Positions 25,453 to 33,997 of a stretch of 64,000 nt of DNA are shown in pieces. A program made the translations under genes and the position numbers. This stretch comes from Paenibacillus sp. YYML68 (GTDB lineage: Bacteria > Bacillota > Bacilli > Paenibacillales > NBRC-103111), in assembly GCF_027923405.1 (NCBI RefSeq), contig NZ_BQYI01000001.1:4662501-4726500 (forward strand). The letters are read 5' to 3'. Position 1 is the stretch's first letter; every line of letters begins with the position of its first letter. The notes under the pieces were generated by a model. The model saw nothing but the letters and a program-made list of their open reading frames with translations, was not told where the DNA came from and did no database searches.

Positions 25453-25697
25453 CTCCTGTTGTCCCCTTTACTCGAGCAAGCTATCTTCCTATTATAGCTG
25501 AATGGATCTGCTAGCCCAAACGGTACAACCGCTGGAACTATTGGCCAATTGTAGCTTCCCCAGATGAATTTGACTTGCTTCACTTGAATGTGTACGCTGT
25601 GGTTAGATGTGTCATGTAAAGTCCAGAAGGAACATCTCTCCGATGCAGCGCGTCGGATGTTCATCTTGACGTTGTATAGTGAAAAGAGGCGATCTGC

Positions 25698-26288
25698 ATG
25701 GCAAATGCCGAATCCACAACCGACACCCCATACTTAACCGCGCAATCGGGCTCACACTCAGCAGCGTATGCGCAGGCTGCTCCTTATGCGGCTTACTTAT
25801 ACATATGGGGGGCAGCCTGGGTCAGCTTGGCCGCCCTGCAGTTCTACGAGCAATTCGGCAAGGCTCCGGTCAGTCCGTTCCTTGTCATCGTGCTCGCGCT
25901 GTTCGCCACGGAATCGGTTCAGTACATTCGAAGGAAGCGCAATGCGCTTCGGCCGCCTGCTGCAGGGGACTCTCGGCTGAACGGGCTCATGCTGTTCGGG
26001 ACGTGCGCACTGGTCGCGATCCTCTATCTAGCAGCCCGCACTGGCGTCCTCCAGCCGCTCGATTGGCACATTGGACAAGGCGTGCTGCTCGCCTGCTTCT
26101 ACGGTGCGCTGAGCCGCAAGCTCGGCAAGCCGGTGCTCGGCCTCGCGCTATGGCAGCTGGCTCTCACCGCAACGGTCGGCTGGAGCTATCTCGGCTTCGC
26201 CCCCGTGCTGATCACCGGCTTCAGCGGCGCTAGTCTGCTCGCACTCGCAGTCATGATTCAGTTATGGAAATCGAACAGGAGGTCTTAA
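25698..26288 (+). CDS. polytopic membrane protein of unknown function
   Basis: 196 residues with about five to six hydrophobic helices (roughly 30-48, 60-72, 95-112, 122-138, 145-160, 165-188) after a hydrophilic N-terminus. No recognised motif. Its stop lies two bases before the cytochrome c start, and the ribosome site of that gene is inside its last codons. The two are therefore surely co-translated, and the protein may help assemble or anchor the cytochrome. Confidence 0.8.
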   Translation: MANAESTTDTPYLTAQSGSHSAAYAQAAPYAAYLYIWGAAWVSLAALQFYEQFGKAPVSPFLVIVLALFATESVQYIRRKRNALRPPAAGDSRLNGLMLFGTCALVAILYLAARTGVLQPLDWHIGQGVLLACFYGALSRKLGKPVLGLALWQLALTATVGWSYLGFAPVLITGFSGASLLALAVMIQLWKSNRRS

Positions 26289-26289
26289 G

Positions 26290-26667
26290 ATGAAAGTTAC
26301 TCCATGGAAGTTAAGTGCAGCATGCGGCTTGCTGACGCTCGCCCTGCTCACAGGCTGCACAGCGAAGGAAAGCCCAGAGCCGTTCGGTGGCGGCAAGACG
26401 AGCGCCGTCACACCGGAAACGGCTATGGCTGGCGCGTCGGAGAGCGTTCAGGCGTTGTATAAGCAGAACTGTCTCTCCTGTCACGCAGCCAACCTCGAAG
26501 GGCGTATGGGCGGGAAGACGAACCTCCAGCAGGTCGGCGCCCGCCTGAGCGTGGAGCAAATTACTACCCAGATCGCCAAGGGCGGCAACGGAATGCCCGG
26601 CTATCAGGGCAGGCTGAAGCCCGAGGAGATCGACGGCCTCGCTCAATGGCTAGCAACGAAGAAGTAA
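26290..26667 (+). CDS. small c-type cytochrome lipoprotein
   Basis: 125 residues. The signal peptide ends in a clear lipobox (LLTGC, Cys near residue 22), then a Gly/Pro-rich linker. A single class I haem domain has CLSCH for covalent haem and GMPGY supplying the axial Met. Such proteins (CccB/c551-like) carry electrons on the outer face of the membrane to terminal oxidases. Translationally coupled to the membrane protein before it. The caa3 oxidase genes lie 23 kb away. Confidence 0.93.
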   Translation: MKVTPWKLSAACGLLTLALLTGCTAKESPEPFGGGKTSAVTPETAMAGASESVQALYKQNCLSCHAANLEGRMGGKTNLQQVGARLSVEQITTQIAKGGNGMPGYQGRLKPEEIDGLAQWLATKK

Positions 26668-26681
26668 GCCTAGCATATGTT

Positions 26682-26727
26682 AAGAAGCCTCCTTCCCACC
26701 GATCTAGGTTGGGAAGGAGGCTTCTTC
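26682..26727. terminator. bidirectional terminator between cytochrome c and acpS
   Basis: A perfect 17-bp stem beginning AAGAAGCCTCC lies between convergent genes, with an 11-nt loop. Confidence 0.85.
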
Positions 26728-26731
26728 CAGC

Positions 26732-27181
26732 TTATGAGTGCCTTGTACCGTCTACCCGCTCGATAATACAGTACGCCATAGCGGCCGTGTCGCTGTGCGT
26801 AATGCTCAGATGTATCACGAGGGTATCCTTCCGCCCCTGTACTGCTGCATCCTGCGGCACCGGCAATCCGAGAAGCGGGTACAGGCGCTCCTTGCTTCTT
26901 GCTGAGATACGGCACTCTGGCTTCCCCGCCCTGCTAGGCAGCACCTCGATGTCCTGCAGCGACAGCTGCTTGCCGATGCCGCAGCCGAACGCCTTCGCCA
27001 CCGCCTCCTTCGCAGCGAATCGCCCAGCTGTGAATTCCGCAAGCCGTCCTGCGCGCCCCTGGGCCAGCTCTCGCTCTGCCGGAGTGAGCACCCGCTCCAG
27101 AAATCTCGCTCCCGAAGCCTCACTTAAGATGCGGCGTACTCTCTCGATCTCCAATAAGTCCGTGCCGATGCCGACAATCAT
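26732..27181 (-). CDS. acpS: holo-[acyl-carrier-protein] synthase
   Basis: Transfers 4'-phosphopantetheine from CoA to apo-ACP. 149 residues beginning MIVGIGTDLLEIERV. The second signature, FAAKEAVAKAFGCGIG, carries the Mg-binding Glu, and LSITHSDTAAMAY is at the end. The ATG at 27181 has AAGGGG ten bases away. A TTG two codons upstream is also possible. Somewhat longer than the 120-residue norm because of an insert near residues 88-112. Confidence 0.95.
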   Translation of the reverse strand: MIVGIGTDLLEIERVRRILSEASGARFLERVLTPAERELAQGRAGRLAEFTAGRFAAKEAVAKAFGCGIGKQLSLQDIEVLPSRAGKPECRISARSKERLYPLLGLPVPQDAAVQGRKDTLVIHLSITHSDTAAMAYCIIERVDGTRHS

Positions 27182-27302
27182 GTCCAACGCGCCCCTTTCA
27201 CTGTCTCATTCCCGAGTGGTACAATAGGATATTAGCGAACATCGCCGTCTCATTCGCTCTATCGTAATCGATTGAATATGGAAGTTCAAGGAGGCTCGAG
27301 CT

Positions 27303-28652
27303 ATGGATCTTAAGCAGGCGGAGCGCTTGCTGCAGGCAGACCGCTCCTATGTGTGGCATCCGTTCACGCAGATGAAGGATTACGCGGAGCGCGACCCGAT
27401 TCTTATTGAGAAGGCAGAGGGCGTCTTCCTCTACGATGCGTACGGCCAGCGCTACTATGACACGAACTCCTCGTGGTGGGTGAACGTTCACGGCCACGCG
27501 CATCCGCGCATCCGCGAGGCGATCAACCGTCAGCTCGGACAGATGGACCACGTCATGTTCGCAGGCTTGACTCACTCTCCGGGCATCGAGCTGGCGGAGC
27601 AGCTCGTCAAGCTGACGCCGCCGGGACTCGACCGAGTGTTCTACTCCGATAACGGTTCCACCTCGGTCGAGGTCGCGCTGAAGATGTCGTTCCAATATTG
27701 GCAGCAGTCCGACCGTCCGGATAAGACGAAGTTCGTCTACGTCGACAGCAGCTACCATGGCGACACGCTCGGCGCGGTCAGCGTCGGAGGAACGGACCAG
27801 TTCTTCTCTGTGTTCCGTCCACTGCTGTTCGATGCGTACAGCGTCCCTTCGCCTGACCCTCGGCTAGCACCGGGTGGCGATGCGGAGACCGCCGCGCAAC
27901 AGGCGCTCGAAGCGGTTAGGACGCTGTTCGAGGAGAAGGCCGGGGAGCTCGCGGCGATCATTATCGAGCCGCTGCTGCAGGCGGCAGGCGGCATGATCAT
28001 GTATGCGCCGTCTTACCTTACCCGCCTGCGGGAGCTGTGCACCGCCTACAACGTCCACCTCATCGCCGACGAGGTCGCCGTCGGCTTCGGACGGACAGGC
28101 CGTCTGTTCGCCTGCGAGCACGCCGGCATTACGCCTGATTTCATGTGCTTGTCCAAGGGGTTGACCGCTGGTGTTCTGCCGCTGGCCGTCACAATGACGA
28201 CGAGCGGCGTCTTCGACGCGTTCTATGACGATTATCCGAAGCTGAAGACGTTCACGCACGGGCACAGCTTTACCGGCAATCCAGTATCGTGCGCCGTCGC
28301 ACTCGAATCGCTGCGCATCATGGAGGACGAGCATGTGCTGGAGCGGACGGTGGAGAGCGCCGCCTTCCTCAAGACGCAGATGACCCGCTTCCAGTCGCTC
28401 GATGGACCGGCGAACGTCCGCAGCCTCGGCATGGTCGGCGCATTCGATCTGTTCCGCAGCCGCGATGCGGGCACGCGCTACTCGTTCGACGAGCGAATCG
28501 GCTTCCGCGTCTATCTGGAAGGACTGAAGGAAGGCTTGTTTCTACGGCCGCTCGGCGATACGATCTACTACTGGCTGCCGCTCTGTACGACGAGGGCACA
28601 CATCGAGGACATCGTGGACCGGACGCTCCGGGTGCTGCAGGCCGTGCGTTAG
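27303..28652 (+). CDS. bioA: adenosylmethionine--8-amino-7-oxononanoate aminotransferase
   Basis: PLP enzyme of biotin synthesis that uses S-adenosylmethionine as amino donor to make 7,8-diaminononanoate. 449 residues, with WHPFTQMKDY at the start, SSWWVNVHGH, DNGSTSVEVALKM, the PLP-Asp in LIADEVAVGFGRTG, and the Schiff-base Lys in CLSKGLTAGVLPL. AAGGAGG precedes the ATG. No other bio genes and no BirA operator were seen next to it. Confidence 0.94.
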   Translation: MDLKQAERLLQADRSYVWHPFTQMKDYAERDPILIEKAEGVFLYDAYGQRYYDTNSSWWVNVHGHAHPRIREAINRQLGQMDHVMFAGLTHSPGIELAEQLVKLTPPGLDRVFYSDNGSTSVEVALKMSFQYWQQSDRPDKTKFVYVDSSYHGDTLGAVSVGGTDQFFSVFRPLLFDAYSVPSPDPRLAPGGDAETAAQQALEAVRTLFEEKAGELAAIIIEPLLQAAGGMIMYAPSYLTRLRELCTAYNVHLIADEVAVGFGRTGRLFACEHAGITPDFMCLSKGLTAGVLPLAVTMTTSGVFDAFYDDYPKLKTFTHGHSFTGNPVSCAVALESLRIMEDEHVLERTVESAAFLKTQMTRFQSLDGPANVRSLGMVGAFDLFRSRDAGTRYSFDERIGFRVYLEGLKEGLFLRPLGDTIYYWLPLCTTRAHIEDIVDRTLRVLQAVR

Positions 28653-28682
28653 TAGCAGGCGCCCCCCTTTGATTTCACACAC

Positions 28683-28738
28683 AAAAAGCACCGTGCATCC
28701 GCCAGCTCCAGGCCGGCCGTATGTACGGTGCTTTTTTT
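28683..28738. terminator. bidirectional terminator between bioA and nadE
   Basis: AAAAAGCACCGT pairs with ACGGTGCTTTTT. T-runs flank both sides of the stem on the respective strands. Confidence 0.85.
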
Positions 28739-28752
28739 CATACAATAAAACC

Positions 28753-29562
28753 TTAAATACCTGGAATCGGCGAGCGCTTATGCTCTGTCTTCGCATATTG
28801 ACGCTCGAGCTTCTGCTGCGCCTCCGGTGCGATCTGCTTGCCCTCTAGGTAGTCGCTATTGTCTTCATACGTAATGCCAAGCTCAGCCTCGTCCGTCTGC
28901 CCCTCCCACAGTCCGGCAGTCGGCGCCTTGTCGAGCACGCTGCGCGGCACGCCAAGCTCCTCGGCCAGCATACGCACCTGACGCTTGTTCAGCGTGCTGA
29001 GCGGTGTCAGATCAACAGCTCCATCGCCGTACTTCGTGAAGAAGCCCGTAATTGCCTCGGACGCATGGTCTGTGCCGACGACAAGCAGATTAAGCTCGAA
29101 CGCCAGCGCATATTGGACGACCATCCGCGTACGCGCCTTCACATTGCCCTTGCCTGCACGGCTCAGATGGCGATGAACACCGATCGACTTCAGGCCATAT
29201 TCGGCCTCCAGCGCAATCTCGTTCACCGCTTCTTCGATGTTCGTCTCAACCCGATACTTGAGCGCGAACGCCTCTGCCACCGCGTAGCTGTCTGCGATGT
29301 CGACCTGTTCACCGTACGGCTGGAACACGCCGACCGTCTTGAACTCGCGGCCCTTCTCCTCGCTCAGCTCATCGGTTGCGAGCTTGCACAGACCAGTCGC
29401 CACCGCGCTATCGATGCCGCCGCTAATCGCGATCAGCAAGCCGTCCACGCCCGCGCTCAGCACATACGACTTGAGGAAGTCGACCCGCTTGCGAATCTCC
29501 TCCTTCACCTCGATGTGCGGCTGCACGCCTAGCTTCTGAATAATGTCTTGCTGGATGCTCAT
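28753..29562 (-). CDS. nadE: NH3-dependent NAD+ synthetase
   Basis: Amidates nicotinate adenine dinucleotide to NAD+ using ATP and ammonia. 269 residues, the length of the ammonia-only form. The PP-loop is ISGGIDSAVATGL (about residue 45), with VVGTDHASEAITGFFTKYGDGAVDLTPL and a C-terminal ERQYAKTEHKRSPI. I chose the ATG at 29562 (GGAGAGG upstream). The 21-codon extension upstream in frame overlaps the terminator of the neighbouring gene. Confidence 0.96.
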   Translation of the reverse strand: MSIQQDIIQKLGVQPHIEVKEEIRKRVDFLKSYVLSAGVDGLLIAISGGIDSAVATGLCKLATDELSEEKGREFKTVGVFQPYGEQVDIADSYAVAEAFALKYRVETNIEEAVNEIALEAEYGLKSIGVHRHLSRAGKGNVKARTRMVVQYALAFELNLLVVGTDHASEAITGFFTKYGDGAVDLTPLSTLNKRQVRMLAEELGVPRSVLDKAPTAGLWEGQTDEAELGITYEDNSDYLEGKQIAPEAQQKLERQYAKTEHKRSPIPGI

Positions 29563-29594
29563 CCTCTCCACCCTCTCCCATGTCACGTTAATTG

Positions 29595-29636
29595 GAAAAA
29601 CTCCCGCCCAGAGCCTAAAGGCCATAAGCGGGAGTG
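29595..29636 (-). terminator. terminator after the bacilliredoxin gene
   Basis: GCGGGAGT pairs with ACTCCCGC and is followed by TTTTTCC on the minus strand. Confidence 0.8.
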
Positions 29637-29646
29637 CTAGCTGTTC

Positions 29647-30087
29647 TTATTTGCAGTATTCTTCGAAGGCTCCGATCAGATCGGCCGCGATCATCTCCGC
29701 GGAGCGGTCCTCCACCTGATGACGCTGAATGAAATGAACGAGCTGGCCGTCCTTCATCAGCGCGATCGACGGAGACGACGGCGGATACGGTGCGAAATAT
29801 TCGCGCGCCTTCGCTGTCGCTTCCTTATCCTGACCGGCAAACACCGTGTACAGGTGATCCGGCTTCACTTCGTTCTGCAGCGCCTTGGCAACGCCTGGAC
29901 GGCATTGACCTGCAGCACAGCCGCAGACGGAGTTCACGACGATCAGTGCAGTTCCTTGCATATTGCTGAGCGCCTGCTCGACATCCTCCGGTGTGCGAAG
30001 CTCCTGAATGCCGATACGGGTCAGCTCGTCACGCATAGGCTGCACCATATCTTTCATATATGATTCAAACGACATGGACATGGACAA
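29647..30087 (-). CDS. BrxA/BrxB family bacilliredoxin
   Basis: Thioredoxin-fold protein that removes bacillithiol from S-bacillithiolated proteins. 146 residues with the hallmark CGC active site in NSVCGCAAGQCRPG (about residue 55) and the cis-Pro region PPSSPSIALMKDG. AAGGAG lies ten bases before the ATG. Paralogues BrxA and BrxB cannot be told apart here. Monocistronic, between nadE and the DUF3905 gene. Confidence 0.94.
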   Translation of the reverse strand: MSMSMSFESYMKDMVQPMRDELTRIGIQELRTPEDVEQALSNMQGTALIVVNSVCGCAAGQCRPGVAKALQNEVKPDHLYTVFAGQDKEATAKAREYFAPYPPSSPSIALMKDGQLVHFIQRHQVEDRSAEMIAADLIGAFEEYCK

Positions 30088-30224
30088 TTCACTCCTTATC
30101 TATAACAATAATGGATATACGACTTATGCCCATTATACTCGGGTATTCAGGTGAAAGCAAAGCGAATGGCTCCATGCCTGTCGTCTGAAATGGCATCTGC
30201 ACCTGCCTGTAGCAGCCTACTCGG

Positions 30225-30656
30225 TTAATTAGAATCCGATGAGCTGTCTCCGCGCTTCTTCGGGTCCCGCTCCCCGCTCTGGAACGTCTTGTACGCGACA
30301 TCCTTGTCCGAATGCATGAACGGATACGCTTGCGGACGTATTCCTTCCTCGAACAGCTCGCGGTTCTCAGTCGTCTGGAACCCTACATCCTTATACGGAT
30401 GCACCCATTCATCGCCCGACATGACAGACGGATCGACGTCCTTGCTCCACTTCTCCAGCGGGGAATTGCTCGATTCATACTGATGATCCCCGATCAGCAC
30501 GCCATGCTCATTCACGAACGGCTTACGAGGACCGCGGTCCTCCGTGAACTCCGGTCGAAAGTTAATTTCGAACGGATCGAGCTCGGGATCGTTAGTGCGA
30601 TTATACTCGATATTCGTCTCTACATTCTCATATGACTGCTTCGATTGCTCGCTCAT
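30225..30656 (-). CDS. DUF3905 protein
   Basis: 143-residue soluble, acidic, Asp/Glu/Asn-rich protein of a family (DUF3905) that I associate with spore-forming Bacillales. Telling segments are DPFEINFRPEF, PFVNEHGVLIGDHQYE, DEWVHPYKDVGFQT and RPQAYPFMHSDKDVAY. Function unknown. ATG at 30656 lies nine bases after GGAGG, and an ATG two codons upstream is also possible. It follows the 42-residue small gene by 28 bp on the same strand, likely one operon. Confidence 0.85.
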   Translation of the reverse strand: MSEQSKQSYENVETNIEYNRTNDPELDPFEINFRPEFTEDRGPRKPFVNEHGVLIGDHQYESSNSPLEKWSKDVDPSVMSGDEWVHPYKDVGFQTTENRELFEEGIRPQAYPFMHSDKDVAYKTFQSGERDPKKRGDSSSDSN

Positions 30657-30684
30657 CACCATGCGCCTCCCTTCATCCGATTCG

Positions 30685-30813
30685 TTAGACCGAAGGACGG
30701 TTCGGCCCAGTCAGCCTCTTGTCTCCCGCTTGAAACGACTCCGCCGCTTCGTTCTTCTCCACCTGCTTCGCCTGCTCCTTGGAAGCGTTCTTGACGCCTT
30801 TGTTGTCAGCCAT
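30685..30813 (-). CDS. small hydrophilic protein (42 aa), possibly spore-associated
   Basis: A 43-codon frame from ATG 30813 to TAA 30685. An excellent AAAGGAGATG ribosome site lies upstream. The product is highly charged and Lys/Ala/Asn-rich (begins MADNKGVKNASKEQ, ends TGPNRPSV), with no hydrophobic stretch. It resembles minor small spore proteins in composition, but I cannot assign a family. Immediate proximity to the DUF3905 gene supports an operon. Confidence 0.7.
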   Translation of the reverse strand: MADNKGVKNASKEQAKQVEKNEAAESFQAGDKRLTGPNRPSV

Positions 30814-30872
30814 TCTTATCATCTCCTTTCGTTCCCTATGCGCTTAGTATGCGAATGTATGTCATGAATCAG

Positions 30873-31781
30873 TCAAGCTGGCGGCTGTAGAAATTGGCAG
30901 CGGAACGACTCCTCCTTATCAAGCCCCTTGAATTCATAGCCCTCTCGCTTCAAAAAAGTAATGATCTCCGGCAAAGCCTCCACCGTCGTCGTCTTCTTAT
31001 CCATATCGTGCATCAATACGATAATACGATCCTTATGCGCGCTGTTCTGCTTCACAGCTTGTACAATAGATTGCTTATCGAGTGTAACGGCTGCCGCATC
31101 CGCCGAGCTCACGTTCCAATCGAAGTAAGCGATCCCTTGCTTCGACATTTCCCGGGCAATACTTGCCATAATTCGACGACCGCCCGCCTTCCAGCTTATA
31201 TGGTTATTCGACCCTCCGGGAAAGCGCAATATGTCCGGCTTCACACCTGTCTGCTCCTCTAGCAGCATGTTCAGCCGCTCCACATCCCGCTGGAACGCCT
31301 CCGTCGATCGATATATTCGACTGTAATCATGGGAGTACGTATGGTTGCCCAGCACATGGCCTTCTTCTACAATACGCCGGTACATCCGCTTATCTGTCTC
31401 CCGTTCCTTCCCAATGACGAAGAAGGTCGCCTGTACATGCTGCCGCTGCAAAATATCAAGTATTCGTGGTGTATGACTGGACGGACCGTCATCGAACGTT
31501 AAATACGCGATCTTGCGTGAAGCATCTGACTTCTGTAGATGTTCAACCTCACGGTCAGCCGTGCTTCTTGCTTGCGGAGGCGTAGATGAGCTCAGGCTCG
31601 TCGATTCGGACGAACTCCAAGGACTGTACGGTGGACCATATTCATCCTCGACCTTATGTATGACAGCTTGATGCTGCGGCGCCCCCCCTTCCCTCGTGAG
31701 CAACGAGCCTTCCCTGTAACCAAGTGCAGAAGCAAGCACCAACAACGCGGCTAGAATGGACATCCCGCGCACACTTCTCAT
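30873..31781 (-). CDS. polysaccharide deacetylase (NodB/PdaA-like), secreted
   Basis: Carbohydrate esterase family 4 enzyme that removes N-acetyl groups from peptidoglycan or chitin-like polymers outside the membrane. An N-terminal signal/anchor helix (about 7-22) and a Ser/Pro-rich stalk precede the NodB domain (about 90-290). The domain has TFDDGPS with the metal Asp, HTYSHD with metal His residues, RFPGGSNN, and a late LMHDMD catalytic His. 302 residues. Acts alone; substrate not deducible. Confidence 0.93.
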   Translation of the reverse strand: MRSVRGMSILAALLVLASALGYREGSLLTREGGAPQHQAVIHKVEDEYGPPYSPWSSSESTSLSSSTPPQARSTADREVEHLQKSDASRKIAYLTFDDGPSSHTPRILDILQRQHVQATFFVIGKERETDKRMYRRIVEEGHVLGNHTYSHDYSRIYRSTEAFQRDVERLNMLLEEQTGVKPDILRFPGGSNNHISWKAGGRRIMASIAREMSKQGIAYFDWNVSSADAAAVTLDKQSIVQAVKQNSAHKDRIIVLMHDMDKKTTTVEALPEIITFLKREGYEFKGLDKEESFRCQFLQPPA

Positions 31782-31912
31782 TCCGAGCCCCCCCCATCAT
31801 CATCGTACGCCTAGTATGGCTCGAATACGGTGTAAGGTAAGCTCATGCTACAATGCCAATATATCCTATCTTGAACCAACAGGCTCCCTACAGATCGACA
31901 TGTTAGGTCTGG

Positions 31913-31954
31913 ACAAAATAAAATGGACCTCGTCCCTGTACGGCTCGAAGTCCA
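31913..31954 (-). terminator. terminator-like hairpin in the gene-poor gap
   Basis: On the minus strand, an imperfect stem closing with TGGAC/GTCCA is followed by ATTTTATTTTG. It lies 130 bp upstream of the deacetylase start, so it may be an attenuator, or the end of an unseen transcript. Confidence 0.5.
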
Positions 31955-32472
31955 TCGTTCATTCGTATCCTATTGCATGCCACGCCTGCATGCACCATTC
32001 CTCTTCGAATCAGTCATCCATCATGCTGACTAACTAAAACAACGAAAGCCCTGCCTCTCTTCCATCCTTGCGGCTCCGAAGACCGCGCCAGTGAGAATCA
32101 GTTGAACCACCATGCAACAATACATCCTGCTCTGAACATTACCGAATCATTCTAACGTGAGATTAATGTGGGAATGTAAACAATCTTTTGAGGTGTGATT
32201 CTGTGGGGAATTTCGCGGATATAAATATAAAGATCATAATACCACATTATCAACTGATTTGCAACCACCACATTGCAACTATTTAGGCCACAGATCTGAA
32301 TGGAAGGTTGGATTACTTGCAGCTTCTTCTCCTTTTTCACCCAACCCCGGTTTTTTCGCTTAAAACGAACAAATTTGTTCAAATTCGCGTACATGCGGTT
32401 GAATTACGGGATTAAACAGGCCGTGTACCTGCTCAGCACGCCAAGCATCGTCCTGAAGCCCTCGCACATCGT
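31955..32472. other. gene-poor, AT-richer intergenic stretch
   Basis: I see no convincing gene. An open frame on the minus strand at 32152-32394 encodes an AT-rich, Lys/Ile-rich peptide with no ribosome site and no recognised similarity. Base composition is lower in GC than the neighbours, suggesting decayed or acquired DNA. Confidence 0.5.
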
Positions 32473-32501
32473 TTGAGACGCTCTTCGCCATCCGTTATAA
32501 T
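32473..32501 (+). promoter_or_regulatory. sigma-A promoter of the CNNM/CorC transporter gene
   Basis: TTGAGA (32473) and TATAAT (32496) are spaced 17 bp. They predict a leader of about 80 nt. Confidence 0.75.
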
Positions 32502-32545
32502 GATACATAAGAAAGTATTATATTTTCTAAAAAAATCGACTGTCC

Positions 32546-32591
32546 AAGGAGGTGTACCTATCCACCTCACAGAGGGGATAGGGAATGTTTG
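32546..32591 (+). promoter_or_regulatory. structured leader with displaced Shine-Dalgarno
   Basis: AAGGAGGTG at 32546-32554 is an ideal ribosome site but ends 34 nt before the TTG start at 32589. Between them, 32558-32581 folds into a 10-bp hairpin (CTATCCaCCTC with GAGGGGATAG, loop ACA). This would bring the effective spacing to about ten bases. An exclusive alternative pairs GAGGTG (32549-32554) with CACCTC (32563-32568) and hides the site. This is read from sequence only. Confidence 0.6.
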
Positions 32592-33932
32592 AGTAGTGAC
32601 CCGTTACCCTTATTTTTGATTAACGCGGTTTTGATTGTAGCCTTAGTGCTGTTGAATGGCTTCTTCGTCGCCGCCGAGTTCGCGCTCGTCAAGGTGCGTA
32701 ATTCGCGGATCGACACGCTGGCCCTGACCGGCAACCTTAGCGCTCGCGTCGCCCAGCAAATTACCGGTAATTTAAACGCTTATTTATCCGCCTGCCAGCT
32801 CGGTATTACGCTCACGTCGCTCGTGCTCGGTTGGGTCGGAGAACCGGCGATTTCGCAATTGCTGGAGCCTGTGCTGAAGGACTGGCTCGGATTAAGCGAC
32901 GTTGCCCTGCATGCTGTATCGTTCTTCATCGCGTTCACTATCATTACCTCGCTTCACATTACGCTCGGGGAGCAGTTCCCGAAGACGTACGCGATCCGGC
33001 AATCGGAGCGGGTGACGCTTTGGACAGCCATTCCGTTGATCATCTTCTATAAGCTGATGTTTCCACTCATCTGGGCGCTGAACGGCGTATCCGATTGGAT
33101 GCTGCGGCTTGCGGGTATTGAGCCAACGAATGAGCACGAGTCCGCGCACACCGAGGATGAGATTCGGGTATTGATGAAGGAGAGCCACAAGAGCGGTCAC
33201 ATCGACAACACAGAGCTTACACTATTTGACAATATATTCGAATTTGCCGAGACGAACGCTCGGGAAATTATGATTCCGCGAACGGACATGAACTGCTTGT
33301 ACGCCAACCTGACGTTCGAGGAGAACATGCAGATCGCCTTGACCGAGATGCGTACACGTTATCCGGTCTGTGATCCGGATAAGGACAACATCATTGGCTT
33401 CGTCCACATTAAGGATCTACTCAAGCATCAAGCCAGCACTCGTGTATCTGATATTCATTCGATCGTCAGACCGATCACGAAGGTGCCGGATTCGATGCCG
33501 ATCAGCAACCTGCTGAAGCTGATGCAGCGTAAGAAGGTACAGATCGTGCTCTTGATCGACGAATACGGCGGCACAGCTGGACTCGTCACCATCGAGGATA
33601 TACTCGAGGAGATCGTCGGCGACATTCGGGATGAATTCGATATGGAGCAGCGTCCGAGCATTGAGAAGAAGGATGAGCTGACATATTCCATCGACGGACG
33701 TCTGTTGATCGACGAGGTGAACGAGCACTTCGGCTTTGAGATCGAATCAGAGGATTACGATACGATCGGAGGCTGGATCTACTCGCAGGTCGAGATACCT
33801 CCGAAGCGAGGCCATGCCATCATGTATGGCGACAACTACGAATTCATTATCGAGGAGACCGATGATCTGCGGATCGCGCGTCTAACGGTGCGCAAGCTGC
33901 AGTTTGAAGTCGCTGGTATCAAGTCGGCCTAA
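32589..33932 (+). CDS. HlyC/CorC (CNNM) family membrane protein
   Basis: 447 residues. An N-terminal DUF21/CNNM membrane domain (about 1-200, four helices, FFVAAEFALVKVR, LSACQLGITLTSL) is followed by a CBS pair (about 210-340, IMIPRTDM, VLLIDEYGGTAGLVT) and a C-terminal CorC_HlyC domain (about 350-435). Relatives act in Mg or Co export or cation homeostasis, not haemolysis. The start is a TTG at 32589. An ATG at 32585 leads to a stop after three codons. Expression may be controlled by the folded leader. Confidence 0.9.
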   Translation: MSSDPLPLFLINAVLIVALVLLNGFFVAAEFALVKVRNSRIDTLALTGNLSARVAQQITGNLNAYLSACQLGITLTSLVLGWVGEPAISQLLEPVLKDWLGLSDVALHAVSFFIAFTIITSLHITLGEQFPKTYAIRQSERVTLWTAIPLIIFYKLMFPLIWALNGVSDWMLRLAGIEPTNEHESAHTEDEIRVLMKESHKSGHIDNTELTLFDNIFEFAETNAREIMIPRTDMNCLYANLTFEENMQIALTEMRTRYPVCDPDKDNIIGFVHIKDLLKHQASTRVSDIHSIVRPITKVPDSMPISNLLKLMQRKKVQIVLLIDEYGGTAGLVTIEDILEEIVGDIRDEFDMEQRPSIEKKDELTYSIDGRLLIDEVNEHFGFEIESEDYDTIGGWIYSQVEIPPKRGHAIMYGDNYEFIIEETDDLRIARLTVRKLQFEVAGIKSA

Positions 33933-33956
33933 TCCTGATATTATAGATAAATATGA

Positions 33957-33986
33957 AAGACGAGGCGCATGTCGCCTCGTCTTTTT
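33957..33986 (+). terminator. terminator after the CNNM/CorC gene
   Basis: AAAGACGAGGCG pairs with CGCCTCGTCTTT and is followed by further Ts. It probably also serves the convergent small gene. Confidence 0.88.
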
Positions 33987-33997
33987 TGACGCCCCTT

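Noticed and set aside
27188..27302. BirA operator upstream of bioA
   Set aside because: No TTGTTAACC-type palindrome could be found in the gap.
32152..32394. 80-codon minus-strand frame in the gene-poor gap
   Set aside because: No ribosome site, biased composition and no recognisable similarity.
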